From Cytophagales bacterium (lineage in GTDB: Bacteria; Bacteroidota; Bacteroidia; Cytophagales; 172606-1): a DNA stretch of 64,000 nucleotides. Positions 54,090 through 63,004 of this stretch are shown one piece after another (position 1 is the stretch's first letter; each line of letters begins with the position of its first letter). Where the stretch lies: contig JAUJMU010000002.1 in assembly GCA_030446715.1 (NCBI GenBank), positions 401,854 through 465,853 of the forward strand. Direction: 5' to 3'. The notes under the pieces are model-generated. The model saw nothing but the letters and a program-made list of their open reading frames with translations. It did no database searches and was not told the DNA's origin. The translations under genes were made by a program, and so were the position numbers.

Positions 54090-55837
54090 TTACGGGCAGG
54101 GAACAGTGCTTAACGACAGATTATTCTCGAGAGCTTCTTTTACTTTTTGCCAATCAGGGCGATTGGTAACGGGGGTACGCACTTCGGCAGTATTTACTCC
54201 AGAAATTCCGTCATTCTCGTTAAGAAACTGGGCAATCTTCGCCTGGAAGTTCTTCCACATTTCATCAGATTTGGCAAATTGGAGTTCCTGACCATTCATT
54301 GCCTTTGTCACAATTCCTAATAAACTGTCAAAGTAACCCGTTAACCTGTCGGCTCCTTGTGTGTAAAACACCCACCCGTTTCCGGATTCGTAAATTCCAA
54401 ACGTACGGTTACCACTAACGGGATGGTTATTATTGTAAGGATCGTGAATAGTGCTGAAAGTCCAACTCGCGGATTGATAACCCGGACTGTACTGAGAACA
54501 AATCACTGAACCTTGGTCAACAGGAATCGCAATGGATAAGACGGCTCCTACCGGATTGCTGCTATTCCAAATGGCTCCTTCATCGGTTCCAGTAGCGGAA
54601 TGCGGCGAAAATGAGCCGTGATCGGGACTAACAAAATCATTTATGTTAGTACGTACATAGTCCATTAGTCCGTTCATGTCTACCCTTTGGCCGTTTATAA
54701 CTGGGAATTCCGTGAAATATACAGAGAAATTATCCACGTTGATGGCAATACCCTCGGCGTTTTTGATGGATTGTACAAACCAAGAATTAGGTAAATTTTC
54801 AATAGGCCGATCCATGCTATTCATGAAAGCGACGTCTTGCGCTAACTGTTCTAACTTATTGATTACTGACTGCGGAGGTTTGAAATTGATTTGATAACGC
54901 CATGAATCTGTTAGTCCGGGGCATGGTCCATAAAGAGAGGTGTTGTCAGCTTTCAGTTCTTCAATCGCTATGGGGTATACGGGCTCCGGGGCAGGCCCGC
55001 CACCACCTCCGCCATCATCCCCGCCGCCATCATCGTAACAATGCTGTTCCTGCGTGGAGTAATCAATTGACCAATTACTGCAATAATAAGGATCGCCATC
55101 GGCACTAACTGGAGGTGGAGGCATAATAAGCGGTTCTTGGTCTCTCACCATTACGGAAGTTCCATATACAATTATAAGACCTCTTTCAATGCAGGTACCG
55201 CTTAAATGATAAGTGGTATAAGTAGTACACCATCCTGCAGTTCGACCGTTACTATCCTTGCTTTTAAGCCGAATACTTCCTGCTCTTTTTCCGTTTTTAT
55301 AAAAGTAACCGTACAATAGCTCACCCTCCCAATTCTTGATGAGTTGCGCCCCGGAATAACTCTCCTTCTCAATAAAACCACTGGATTTCTTTTGATACCC
55401 TTCCTCCGGCAGCAATTCCATCACCTGAAGTTGTTTGTGTCCATCTTTATCATTGAACACAATCAGTTGGGGCAATGGCCGGTCAATTAAACGTTCTTTA
55501 GGTTCATTTGCCTTTTTCCCTCCCGTTGCACATAACCATACCGTTTCATCTTCTCTTTAAACTGCAAAGGCACCTGGACGTAGGTCTTTCCGTCGGAAAA
55601 CCGCTTTTCTTTTGCAAACTTCCACTGAGGTTCCGTATTAGAGTAAGTAGTATTGTTGAGCCTGGCTTGAGGCTGTTTTTGCAGTATTTGCTCAAACCAT
55701 ACTTTTGCCTCGGCAACAGTAATATTGCGCGGTGTGAGTTGAGTGGGCCCTACCTCCTGCTCTTCTTTACGGCAGCCGAGTGGGAACAACAGTAATACGA
55801 GTAAAAGAAGGACTTTTAATCGGTTAAGATGTTTCAT
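54090..55837 (-). pseudogene. Large lipoprotein of unknown function split by a one-base frameshift
   Basis: Two frames belong together. The first (55837-55487) gives a lipoprotein signal (Cys22, LFPLGC) and NITVAEAKVWFEQIL ... QVPLQFKEKMKRYGYVQREGK, then runs out. The second is open upstream of its first apparent start: it reads KANEPKERLIDRPLPQLIVFNDKDG directly across the junction and continues to 54090, with a start codon absent at its beginning. The frames meet at GGGAAAAAGG (55511-55520); one more A would restore a protein of about 580 residues. Parts: N-terminal domain (to about 270), a Gly/Asp linker (DDGGGDDGGGGGG), and a C-terminal domain of about 280 residues with HDPYNNNHPVSGNRTFGIY and VFYTQGADRLTG. 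Function unknown. Confidence 0.82.
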
Positions 55838-56052
55838 ATTATTAATGAATTAAGGTTTTCTCAAAATTAGCATAACTTTCATAACTGCCTGATTAAATAT
55901 TTGTTAACTGTAGGTTACTCTCTGCCACCTTTAAGAATGGAATTTATTTTTGCGTCAAAAAGCCCTCTGCGTCAGGATAAAGCTATTCTCAAGTCAAAGG
56001 AATTCCAGTCTCTCACGGTGAAGGAGTCATCCTGCTTACCATTAGCCACTTG

Positions 56053-56336
56053 TCACTTGATCTTTACCGCCGTGGTGCCGTAGCCGAATTTTTCTTTCCG
56101 GGCGCCCTGGTAAAATTTCACGTTGGGGTGTTTGCCCAGCCACCGGTGCAGTTCGGTGCGCAGTACGCCCACGCCATGAATGCAAACAATTTCGACTATA
56201 CCCGTCGCAATGGCGTTTTTGAGGGATTTCCCGAACGTTTGCAGTTGCAGTTTCAGCATGTCCGGGCGGCTCATCTGCGCGTAGTTGTCGGCTAGCTGCT
56301 CGATGTGCAAGTCTACCTCGGAAGGGGGCCGGGCAA
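56053..56336 (-). pseudogene. Remnant: C-terminal end of an Smr-domain protein
   Basis: The last 94 codons of an Smr-type gene, ending at the stop 56053-56055. Readable sequence: [42 protein letters not shown] and VLRTELHRWLGKHPNVKFYQG; HGVG...LR is the Smr core (usually HGxGxGxLR), and the DLHIE motif precedes it. The gene's 5' part is missing: upstream of about 56336 the DNA changes to the rho remnant. It resembles the C-terminal domain of DUF2027-type proteins. Confidence 0.8.
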
Positions 56337-56341
56337 TGGCG

Positions 56342-56515
56342 GCTTCGGGTACGCGCCGCGAAGACCTGCTCATGAGCCAGGAAGAACTTGGCCGCGTGTG
56401 GATTTTCCGCAAGCACATGTCTGACATGACTTCTGTGGAAGCCATGGAATTCCTCCTTGACCGCATGAAGGGAACCCGCAATAACGATGAGTTTCTGGTT
56501 TCGATGAACCGCTGA
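56342..56515 (+). pseudogene. Remnant: 3' end of a second rho gene
   Basis: 174 bp align without gaps with 51991-52164 of rho, stop codon included. There are 12 base differences; only two change the protein (His to Gln in MSHEEL, Leu to Phe in WILRK). The last 90 bases are almost identical. Because most differences are silent, the source was once a working rho. The 5' part is gone: the homology ends at about 56340, where the Smr remnant begins in the opposite direction. A terminator-like hairpin follows, as after intact rho. Confidence 0.9.
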
Positions 56516-56536
56516 GCAGCCGGACTGAAGCCATAT

Positions 56537-56575
56537 GAAAAAGCCCTGCAACATTTCGTTCCGGGGCTTTTTCCT
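56537..56575 (+). terminator. Terminator after the rho remnant
   Basis: GAAAAAGCCC (56537-56546) pairs with 56564-56573; the GCCC/GGGGC core resembles that of the hairpin after intact rho. Confidence 0.65.
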
Positions 56576-56741
56576 TGTATCGTCAGCTTAGTGATGTAAT
56601 TTAGTGATGTAATATATATAGAAGGTAACATTTCACTGAATCAATACTTTTTTCGGCCTGATCAGGTTACCCGCCGGCCATTTTTGCATAAAGCCGTAAA
56701 AAGCTGAAAGAACAAACACCCTTCAACTAATTTCATAAACT

Positions 56742-57794
56742 ATGCGTCGCTTAACCCCATTTGGAAGATTAACCATTGTAATACTGATACTCGCTGCCCT
56801 TTACGGCGGGTACCGGGTTTTGCAGAATCAGGGCATTATCGGCAAAGGCACCCAAACCGCCCGTACCGAGGGTACTGACCTGGGCGCCGGTCGTGATGAG
56901 GCCACTGCCAGCCCGGCGGACCAGTCAGCCCAGACCAGCCCCGATTCGGCAACATCGCCGGCTACTCCCGTCAATAACCAGCCGCAGGCCTTTAACTATA
57001 CGCCGCCTGCCCCTGAGGGCGGCAAACTGAAAGGCGTGGTAGAACTGGGTGCCAGCGGTTTCAACTCCTTTATTGTCCGGGTGGATGAGCAAAAGAACTG
57101 GAAGCTTGAGAAAGCTGAATTTGGCAACAGCCTCGTGCTGGAAAATATGGCTTCCGACGAAGACATAAGGGCTGGCCTGAAGAAATACATCGGCGGCATG
57201 CTCGACTACGGCGTAAGCGGCCGCGACATCCACTTTGTGGTAAGCTCGGGAGCCGACAAAGCCGAAAACACGCAGAAGATCAAACGCGCCCTGAAGCAAC
57301 TGGGCTATGTAGTCAATCAGGTAACGCCCGAACAGGAAGGCACGCTCGGCCTGAGGTCGGTACTGCCGGAGGACTACGAGAACAATTCCTTCGTGGTAGA
57401 CATTGGTTCAGGTAACACCAAAATATCCTGGAAGGAAAGCGGCACACTCAAGGCGCTTGAAACGTACGGCTCCAAATATTTCCAGGACAACATCGCTGAC
57501 CAGAAAGTGTACCAGGAAGTAAAGGCTAAAGCCAGCCAGATTCCGCAGAGTCACCGCAAAACCTGCTTCATCATCGGCGGAGTACCTTTTGAAATGGCCA
57601 AGGCCGTGCGGCAGGGCAAGGAGCGGTACACAGTACTGAACGCCCCTGATGAATACAATCTGGACAACGCCAAATCAAAGGCGGGCGTCAACATTTACCG
57701 GGCCATCAAGGATGCAACCGGCTGCGATCAGTTTGTGTTTGACTGGGACGCCAACTTTACCATCGGTTTCCTGCTGAATCTGCCCCAAGAGTAA
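56742..57794 (+). CDS. Membrane-anchored protein with an ASKHA (Ppx/GppA-like) fold
   Basis: 350 residues. An N-terminal membrane helix (about 9-27, after MRRLTPFGR) is followed by a Thr/Ser/Pro/Gln-rich linker (about 35-95) and then a domain of about 250 residues. It has two phosphate-loop-like motifs of the actin/exopolyphosphatase superfamily, VELGASGFNSFIVRVD (about 102) and FVVDIGSGNTKISW (about 220), with CFIIGGVPFEMAKAV later. The positive charge before the helix predicts that this domain is outside the cytoplasm, which is odd for a nucleotide-binding fold. Function unknown. It follows the rho remnant. Confidence 0.75.
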   Translation: MRRLTPFGRLTIVILILAALYGGYRVLQNQGIIGKGTQTARTEGTDLGAGRDEATASPADQSAQTSPDSATSPATPVNNQPQAFNYTPPAPEGGKLKGVVELGASGFNSFIVRVDEQKNWKLEKAEFGNSLVLENMASDEDIRAGLKKYIGGMLDYGVSGRDIHFVVSSGADKAENTQKIKRALKQLGYVVNQVTPEQEGTLGLRSVLPEDYENNSFVVDIGSGNTKISWKESGTLKALETYGSKYFQDNIADQKVYQEVKAKASQIPQSHRKTCFIIGGVPFEMAKAVRQGKERYTVLNAPDEYNLDNAKSKAGVNIYRAIKDATGCDQFVFDWDANFTIGFLLNLPQE

Positions 57795-57825
57795 GCAGGG
57801 GCTCCCGATACATTTTAATCCAAAG

Positions 57826-57858
57826 AAAAGGCAGACTCAGGAGTCTGCCTTTTCTTTT
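57826..57858 (+). terminator. Terminator of the gene at 56742 (usable both ways)
   Basis: AAAAGGCAGACT (57826-57837) pairs with AGTCTGCCTTTT (57842-57853), followed by CTTTTAC; the A-run on the left also gives a U-tract for the minus strand gene at 57880. Confidence 0.75.
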
Positions 57859-57879
57859 ACTTTGTTAGTACAATATTGA

Positions 57880-58128
57880 CTACCCAGCTACCCGGTCGGG
57901 CCATTTGTGATTTGCCGTAGTTGAGTTTGGCCGGAATACCAGCCAGACTACCAGACTAAGCGGCCACGACAATAAAGCGACCAGCAGTGCCACCAATCCG
58001 GCCGGTTTTCCGCGTCGTCTGGCGTCGCGGTATGCCCATATGATACTCCAGATATAAAGCCCGATTCCCGCCAGGGCTAGTGCCACTCCAGCTATTCCCC
58101 ATCCTATAAAAACCTCATCATTTTCCAT
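57880..58128 (-). CDS. Small two-helix membrane protein
   Basis: 82 residues from the ATG at 58128 (MENDEVFIGWGIAG). Two membrane helices (about 8-30 and 44-63) separated by a short basic loop YRDARRRGKPAG, then a hydrophilic tail. The layout is like the small PLDc_N-type or DUF-type membrane proteins, but no exact match is recognised. Convergent with the gene at 56742. Confidence 0.65.
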   Translation of the reverse strand: MENDEVFIGWGIAGVALALAGIGLYIWSIIWAYRDARRRGKPAGLVALLVALLSWPLSLVVWLVFRPNSTTANHKWPDRVAG

Positions 58129-58255
58129 AATGCTTACCTTTATTTGGGACAACCTTCCTATTGCCTTTACGCAAAACAGTACCGGATGTTAACCTTATCG
58201 CCTGATTACTTCTGTTTCGGTACCATTTTTCCGAAGGAGGTTACTTGCCCCGCCA

Positions 58256-59047
58256 ATGCTCATAAAACACGGATCACCTGATGACAGCACCCCGATGATA
58301 GTACCCTATAATTACGAAGAAACGGCACGGCAGGAACTGCTCCTGTGGCAGGAAAAGATGGTCCGGGAACCTTCCTTTGCCAGTCAGCTTACCAAAGGCC
58401 TGCAGGACAAGATGAACAGTTGGATTCCCGAAAAAGCGCATCAGGCTATTACAACGGCTATTAAAGGAATGGTCAGAGGTGTACTGACCGGCTCCGGATT
58501 CATCTCCGGCACTCCGCTGGAGGGTGCACTTCTGGAAGAACGGGAAAGGCTCGTGCGGGAAAAAATCAGTACTTACAAAAAAATGGGAGCCGCCAGCGGA
58601 GCCGTCACCGGAGCCGGTGGCATCCTGCTTGGGTTAGCTGATTTTCCGGTGCTGCTGAGCCTCAAAATGAAAATGCTCTTTGACATTGCCGGCCTCTATG
58701 GATTCGGCACTGGTCAATTTTCGGAAAGGCTGTACATTCTCCATATTTTTCAGCTTGCCTTCTGCTCTCGGGAGAAAAGGATTGAAACCTACGGCAGAAT
58801 ACTCCGGTGGGATGAACAGGTCACAGTCTTACCTGAGGATATTCATCAGTTCGACTGGCGCAGCTTCCAGCAGGAGTACCGCGACTACATAGATATAGTC
58901 AAACTGCTGCAACTCGTTCCTGGCATTGGTGCGGTGATCGGAGCGGTAGCCAATCACCGGCTGGTAGATAAGCTCGGGGAAACCGCCATGCAAGCTTACC
59001 GGCTCAGGCTGTTCGGGCAGCGCCAGCTGGATTCAGGCGGCGGGTAA
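58256..59047 (+). CDS. EcsC-family protein
   Basis: 263 residues. EcsC features: an N-terminal helical segment NYEETARQELLLWQEKM, a glycine-rich amphipathic middle (GMVRGVLTGSGFISG, AASGAVTGAGGILLGLADFPVLLSLKMKMLFDIAGLYGF) and the C-terminal LLQLVPGIGAVIGAVANHRLVDKLGETAMQAYRLRLF. EcsC is known from the ecs locus of Bacillus, but the family's biochemical role is unsettled. It stands alone here. Confidence 0.88.
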   Translation: MLIKHGSPDDSTPMIVPYNYEETARQELLLWQEKMVREPSFASQLTKGLQDKMNSWIPEKAHQAITTAIKGMVRGVLTGSGFISGTPLEGALLEERERLVREKISTYKKMGAASGAVTGAGGILLGLADFPVLLSLKMKMLFDIAGLYGFGTGQFSERLYILHIFQLAFCSREKRIETYGRILRWDEQVTVLPEDIHQFDWRSFQQEYRDYIDIVKLLQLVPGIGAVIGAVANHRLVDKLGETAMQAYRLRLFGQRQLDSGGG

Positions 59048-59205
59048 GGATTGCTGCTGCTGGAATTTAACACATTTCGCGAAATTTAGGTCTTTGTGCC
59101 CGAACACAAACACCGCGTATATTTGTTCTTCCTGTGTGAAGTATAGAGCCCCGATCCCCTGACTTTGCTTGAAATTCAGGGGATTTTGCTTAAAATAAAG
59201 TTTAC

Positions 59206-60504
59206 ATGAATACACTGAAGGCTTTTTTAAAGCGCTTTTTGATTATCCTGCTTTCACTTACCGGCCTGGTTCTGCTGGCTTTTGGGGTCTATGTACTGAT
59301 CAGCCAGGGCACCGAAAGTGATTCTCATCAGGCTTATCTGAAAAAGAATATGGAGCAGATTGCGCTTGACTCCTCCCCTTCTTTCCAGATTTTCGATCAG
59401 GAGTTTTACCAGAACCAGGTGATTCTGCTGGGTGAAACGCACGGCTACCAGGCGCCTCAGGAACTGGACTTTATCATATTGAAGCATCTCAATGCCCGGG
59501 CGGGGGTGAGAAATTACCTGGCGGAAGTAGATTATTGCCAGGCCTGGTTTCTGAACAAGTACCTGCGGACCGGCGATGAAAATTTTCTGAAAATAGTTTT
59601 TGAGCCCTGGATCAATCAGGCACAATGGGGCAGCGAGGAGTTCTACAACAAGATCAAAAAAATTCATGCACTGAACGCTTCCTTGCCGGCCGGCCGGCAG
59701 ATCCGGTTTCTGGGCATCGACAAAATCCACTCCATTGCCACGGTGAAAGCTTTTCTCGGGGAATTTCTGGACGAAGTCAACTATCAGCCTACTCCGGGCA
59801 GCCAGATTGATTCGCTGCGGGCTTACCTGCTCGGGGAGGCCGCTCCCAAAGAAGCAATCGGCCGGGTGGCCGGCAAGGTGCTGGAAGACATAGATCAGAA
59901 AGAAGCTTTTTACCGGGATCTGCTGGGCGAACACTGTCCTTCCTTCCGGCATTTCATTCAGAATGTGGCGTACCTTGATTCGAATACGCCCACTGATTCG
60001 CTGATGCTGAGCAACCTCACTTTCCTGACGAACCAGTTGGGTCTGGCCCGCGAGAAGATGTATGGTCTTTGGGGCTATTACCATACCCTGCAGTCGCCCC
60101 TCCGGATCGGTGTTCCGTTTGCCGCACTCGTTAAAAGGTCGGATCTGCCTTTCCGCGACAAGGTAGTTTCCCTGAATATTCTGTCGCTGGGCAGTGATAT
60201 GATGATTCCTCCCGGCTTCAAACCGCAGCCGCCTGACGGCAAGGTTGGCTATTTCAATAATAACGGGCCTTTTGTATTTGTTGATGGCATCAAAGACCTG
60301 AAGGCCGTGACGGAAGACAATTCAGTGACTATTTTTAAACTGGATGAACCCGGTTCGCCTTACCGGCAGTCGCAGAAGCTGGCCCGCGTAAAAACGTGGG
60401 TAGCCAGAAGCTTCATACCGGAGGACGATGTCGTTACGACTGATCTTTTTCAGTACGCTGTGCTGGTGCGGGATTCCGAAGCACTTACGCCACTCCGGAA
60501 TTAA
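59206..60504 (+). CDS. Erythromycin-esterase-like (EreA/ChaN-like fold) membrane-anchored protein
   Basis: 432 residues. One N-terminal membrane helix (about 12-33), then a domain opening with VILLGETHGYQAPQELDFIILKHLNARAGVRNYLAEVDY, the Glu/His-containing motif of the erythromycin-esterase-like and related families. Further elements: LRTGDENFLKIVFEPW, GRQIRFLGIDKIHS, YGLWGYYHTLQSPLRIGVPFAALVKR (second His region). The family includes hydrolases of uncertain physiological substrate; true macrolide esterase activity cannot be inferred. It is followed by the zinc-ribbon gene 37 bp later. Confidence 0.82.
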   Translation: MNTLKAFLKRFLIILLSLTGLVLLAFGVYVLISQGTESDSHQAYLKKNMEQIALDSSPSFQIFDQEFYQNQVILLGETHGYQAPQELDFIILKHLNARAGVRNYLAEVDYCQAWFLNKYLRTGDENFLKIVFEPWINQAQWGSEEFYNKIKKIHALNASLPAGRQIRFLGIDKIHSIATVKAFLGEFLDEVNYQPTPGSQIDSLRAYLLGEAAPKEAIGRVAGKVLEDIDQKEAFYRDLLGEHCPSFRHFIQNVAYLDSNTPTDSLMLSNLTFLTNQLGLAREKMYGLWGYYHTLQSPLRIGVPFAALVKRSDLPFRDKVVSLNILSLGSDMMIPPGFKPQPPDGKVGYFNNNGPFVFVDGIKDLKAVTEDNSVTIFKLDEPGSPYRQSQKLARVKTWVARSFIPEDDVVTTDLFQYAVLVRDSEALTPLRN

Positions 60505-60541
60505 ACAGTCGCGTTTTATTGCCCATTTTCAATCACTACTT

Positions 60542-61183
60542 ATGCAAATTCCCTATAACAGCCGGGAACGGGAACTGATCAAAGCCGCCAACCAATTCAG
60601 GAAGCGGGCTGAAAATCTGGTGAAAGCCGGAAAGTTGGGTGAAGAACACCTGAAGGTGATCAGCGCCTGCGATCAGTTGACGGAGCAGATACGGGTTCAC
60701 GCCGGCAAGCGCAGCCTCATTGAGCAGCAGCACGACCAGTTGAAAAAACTGGTACAGGACCATGCGCAGTGCCCCCGCTGTAAAACCAACGTTCAGTTGA
60801 AGCTGGCCGGCGTATTTACCAATGAGCAGGGCTGGAAAATGAACAAGTACCGCTGCCGCCGCTGCAACATTGAGTTTGTCTGGAACCGCCCCAATAATCC
60901 GTGGCATATGCTGGAATTTATTGATCAGATGCTCCGGCAACTGGACCAGACGCTGGAAGCGGAAGACATGGAACCTACCCACCGGGAGCAGAACCTGCTG
61001 ATGAGGGAACAGATTATGCAGAACCTGCAAAAGCTGAAACCCGTGGTGGAAGACGCCGATGAAAACCTGCGCGACATCCGGCAGAAAGACCAGGAAATGG
61101 CCCGGATGCTGCACGAATTCAAAAACTACCTGCTCATTGAAACCATCCGGCTGGACACCTGGGAAAGCAAGAATACTACGTAA
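60542..61183 (+). CDS. Coiled-coil protein with a central zinc ribbon
   Basis: 213 residues from the ATG at 60542 (MQIPYNSRERELIKAANQF); an earlier in-frame ATG at 60428 overlaps the previous gene. Helical flanks (about 5-75 and 130-213, rich in Glu/Lys/Gln/Leu) enclose a zinc ribbon with CPRC and CRRC pairs (about 80-115), followed by EFVWNRPNNPWHMLEFID. No enzyme motif. The layout suggests a structural or nucleic-acid-related protein; the family is not recognised. Confidence 0.75.
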   Translation: MQIPYNSRERELIKAANQFRKRAENLVKAGKLGEEHLKVISACDQLTEQIRVHAGKRSLIEQQHDQLKKLVQDHAQCPRCKTNVQLKLAGVFTNEQGWKMNKYRCRRCNIEFVWNRPNNPWHMLEFIDQMLRQLDQTLEAEDMEPTHREQNLLMREQIMQNLQKLKPVVEDADENLRDIRQKDQEMARMLHEFKNYLLIETIRLDTWESKNTT

Positions 61184-61494
61184 GTTACGGCTTACCAGCG
61201 GGTAACTTCCCGTGAGCTGTTTAGTCCGGCAGAGCCATCCATGTCCCGGTAACCTTCCATTTCCTTTTGGTTTTTATGAATCTACTGCAACAGAAGGTAG
61301 CTCTTCTCCAGGCATACCCTGTTTATCAAGTCTTTGAGCAAAATCACTTCCCTGGTCAGTGAGCATTCATTTGCCTGTTGACCAGGCAGCCCTGCCCGGA
61401 TAACCGGCAACGGTCAACCAACCACTATTTGCAACTACGGGGCTGAAAGAAAAATGTTATCGGAAACAAGTCTCCCAATGATGCCAAAACCCTG
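61184..61494. other. Intergenic region, nothing recognised
   Basis: 311 bp between convergent genes. A small stem (AAGTTAC/GTAACTT near 61183-61210) is present, without a U-tract. No ORF with coding character. Confidence 0.4.
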
Positions 61495-62589
61495 TTAATC
61501 AGGCGTAACAGAAGATTCTACCCGGCGGGCCATTGACTGCGCAATGATGCTGGCGACGAGGAGTTGGAGCGCGTGATACAGCAGGATGGGCAGCAGGATC
61601 ACGCCGGCGGCATTGGCATCCGGAAACAACACCCGCAACATTACGGTGCCCTGCACCAGCGATTTTTTGGAACCGCAGAACAACGCGGTAATCCGGTCTT
61701 CGCGGTTAAAGCTGAGCAGGCGGCTCAGCAGGTGAATAATGCCGTAAACGCCGAAAAACAGAGCCAGCATAGTCCCTCCCAGCAGAAGCAGGTCGGTAAT
61801 GCTGTAGCCGGCAAAAAGCTTGCGGGCAAATGACTCAGCGAAGGAAGTGTATACAATGAGCAGAATGATGGACTGATCGAAGAAGCGCAGCGGCGTACGG
61901 TTCCGCTCCGCAAATGCTCCAAGCCACCGGTGCAGCAAGATGCCCAGCCCCACCGGCACGATCACCTGCAGGGTTAGCTTGCCGATTACACTCCACAGGT
62001 TATAATCAGCGCTGGCTTTCAGGAATAAGCCCATCCAGAGAGGCGTAATAAATACTCCCAGCAGGCTGGATATACTGGCGTTGAAAATGGCCCCGGCCAT
62101 ATTGCCACCGGCAATGGAAACCATCACCACGGATGAGGAAACCGTAGACGGCAGGGCCGCCACGTAAAAAGCACCTAACCACAGCAACTGGGTGTCAGAG
62201 CCGGAAAAAGCCCCGTAAACTCCCAGTACCAGCAACGGAAAAACTACAAAAGTAGCCAGTTGCACCACCAGGTGAAGACGCCAGTTGCCAAGACCTTCCC
62301 GCATTTTTCCGGGACTGAGTCTCAGGCCGTAGAAAAAGAAAATCAGTGAAACACCGTAATTGGCAATTTCTTTCAGGGGCAGCGGCCCTTCTTCGGTGCC
62401 AAACCAGGGTTGCCACCACGCCAGCAGCGTAACGCCGGTCAGGGCCAGCAGAAAATAGTCAAAGCCAGCCCGGGCCAGCAGTACGCTCAGCCGGCGCCTT
62501 CCGGCCACTTTTTGTACTTTCGCCCCAGGGGATGTCTGCACGGGTAGTCCTTTTTGGTGGAAGTCCAAAATTACCAATGTTCCGGTCAT
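61495..62589 (-). CDS. SBF-type (bile acid:sodium symporter-like) transporter
   Basis: 364 residues with nine to ten membrane helices. Family segments: YGVSLIFFFYGLRLSPGKMREGL, LGAFYVAALPSTVSSSVVMVSIAGGNMAGAIFNASISSLLGVFITPLWM and FCGSKKSLVQGTVMLRVLFPDANAAGVILLPILLYHALQLLVASIIAQ. These belong to the SBF-like branch that includes YfeH. The substrate is not bile acid with any certainty; organic anions are likely in general. Stands alone; about 130 bp downstream of the gene at 62717. Confidence 0.92.
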   Translation of the reverse strand: MTGTLVILDFHQKGLPVQTSPGAKVQKVAGRRRLSVLLARAGFDYFLLALTGVTLLAWWQPWFGTEEGPLPLKEIANYGVSLIFFFYGLRLSPGKMREGLGNWRLHLVVQLATFVVFPLLVLGVYGAFSGSDTQLLWLGAFYVAALPSTVSSSVVMVSIAGGNMAGAIFNASISSLLGVFITPLWMGLFLKASADYNLWSVIGKLTLQVIVPVGLGILLHRWLGAFAERNRTPLRFFDQSIILLIVYTSFAESFARKLFAGYSITDLLLLGGTMLALFFGVYGIIHLLSRLLSFNREDRITALFCGSKKSLVQGTVMLRVLFPDANAAGVILLPILLYHALQLLVASIIAQSMARRVESSVTPD

Positions 62590-62643
62590 TCGCCTGGGTT
62601 AAAGAGAATATCTGTCGGTCCGGTTTTCTTTTACCTCATTCAT

Positions 62644-62677
62644 GAAAAAGGCCTCCCGCAGTGGGAAGCCTTTACTA
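62644..62677 (-). terminator. Terminator of the gene at 62717
   Basis: Arms 62647-62657 and 62663-62673 pair with one mismatch; on the minus strand five T follow. Confidence 0.65.
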
Positions 62678-62716
62678 AAGTATCAAGATCTGTGTCTTCT
62701 GGATTGAATATCCGGA

Positions 62717-63004
62717 TCAGGCGTAGCCGTGCAGCACCCTGGCCTTTTGCCGCTCAAATTCAGACCAGGTCAGCACGCCTTCTTTGTGCAGATGGTCAAG
62801 CCGCATCAGTTCTTCCGAAGCAGTCCGCTGCCCTTGACCCTCAGCCGGACTGGCGGCCAGTGCCCAGATCAGGGCGATAATGTACCCGATAAACGTCCAG
62901 CCCAGAAAGAAGTTGAGCAGGAATATACCCGTTACGCCCTGCTTATCGCGGGCAATAATGGTGGGAAGAAAATAAAGAGCCAGCAGAATCAATAAAGTCA
63001 TCAT
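62717..63004 (-). CDS. Superinfection-immunity-like membrane protein with SHOCT tail
   Basis: 95 residues. The N-terminal two helices (ALYFLPTIIARDKQ and IFLLNFFLGWTFIGYIIALIWAL) are typical of the superinfection-immunity (T4 Imm-like) domain family, widespread in bacteria and not proof of phage origin. The C-terminus (ASEELMRLDHLHKEGVLTWSEFERQKARVL) is a SHOCT motif. Function unknown. Alone on its strand. Confidence 0.85.
   Translation of the reverse strand: MMTLLILLALYFLPTIIARDKQGVTGIFLLNFFLGWTFIGYIIALIWALAASPAEGQGQRTASEELMRLDHLHKEGVLTWSEFERQKARVLHGYA

Noticed and set aside
59206-60504. Macrolide resistance by erythromycin esterase
   Set aside because: Only the broad fold family is recognisable, the protein has a membrane anchor, and no other resistance genes are present.
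62717-63004. Phage immunity gene as a sign of a prophage
   Set aside because: The superinfection-immunity-like domain is widespread in bacterial chromosomes and no phage genes lie nearby.
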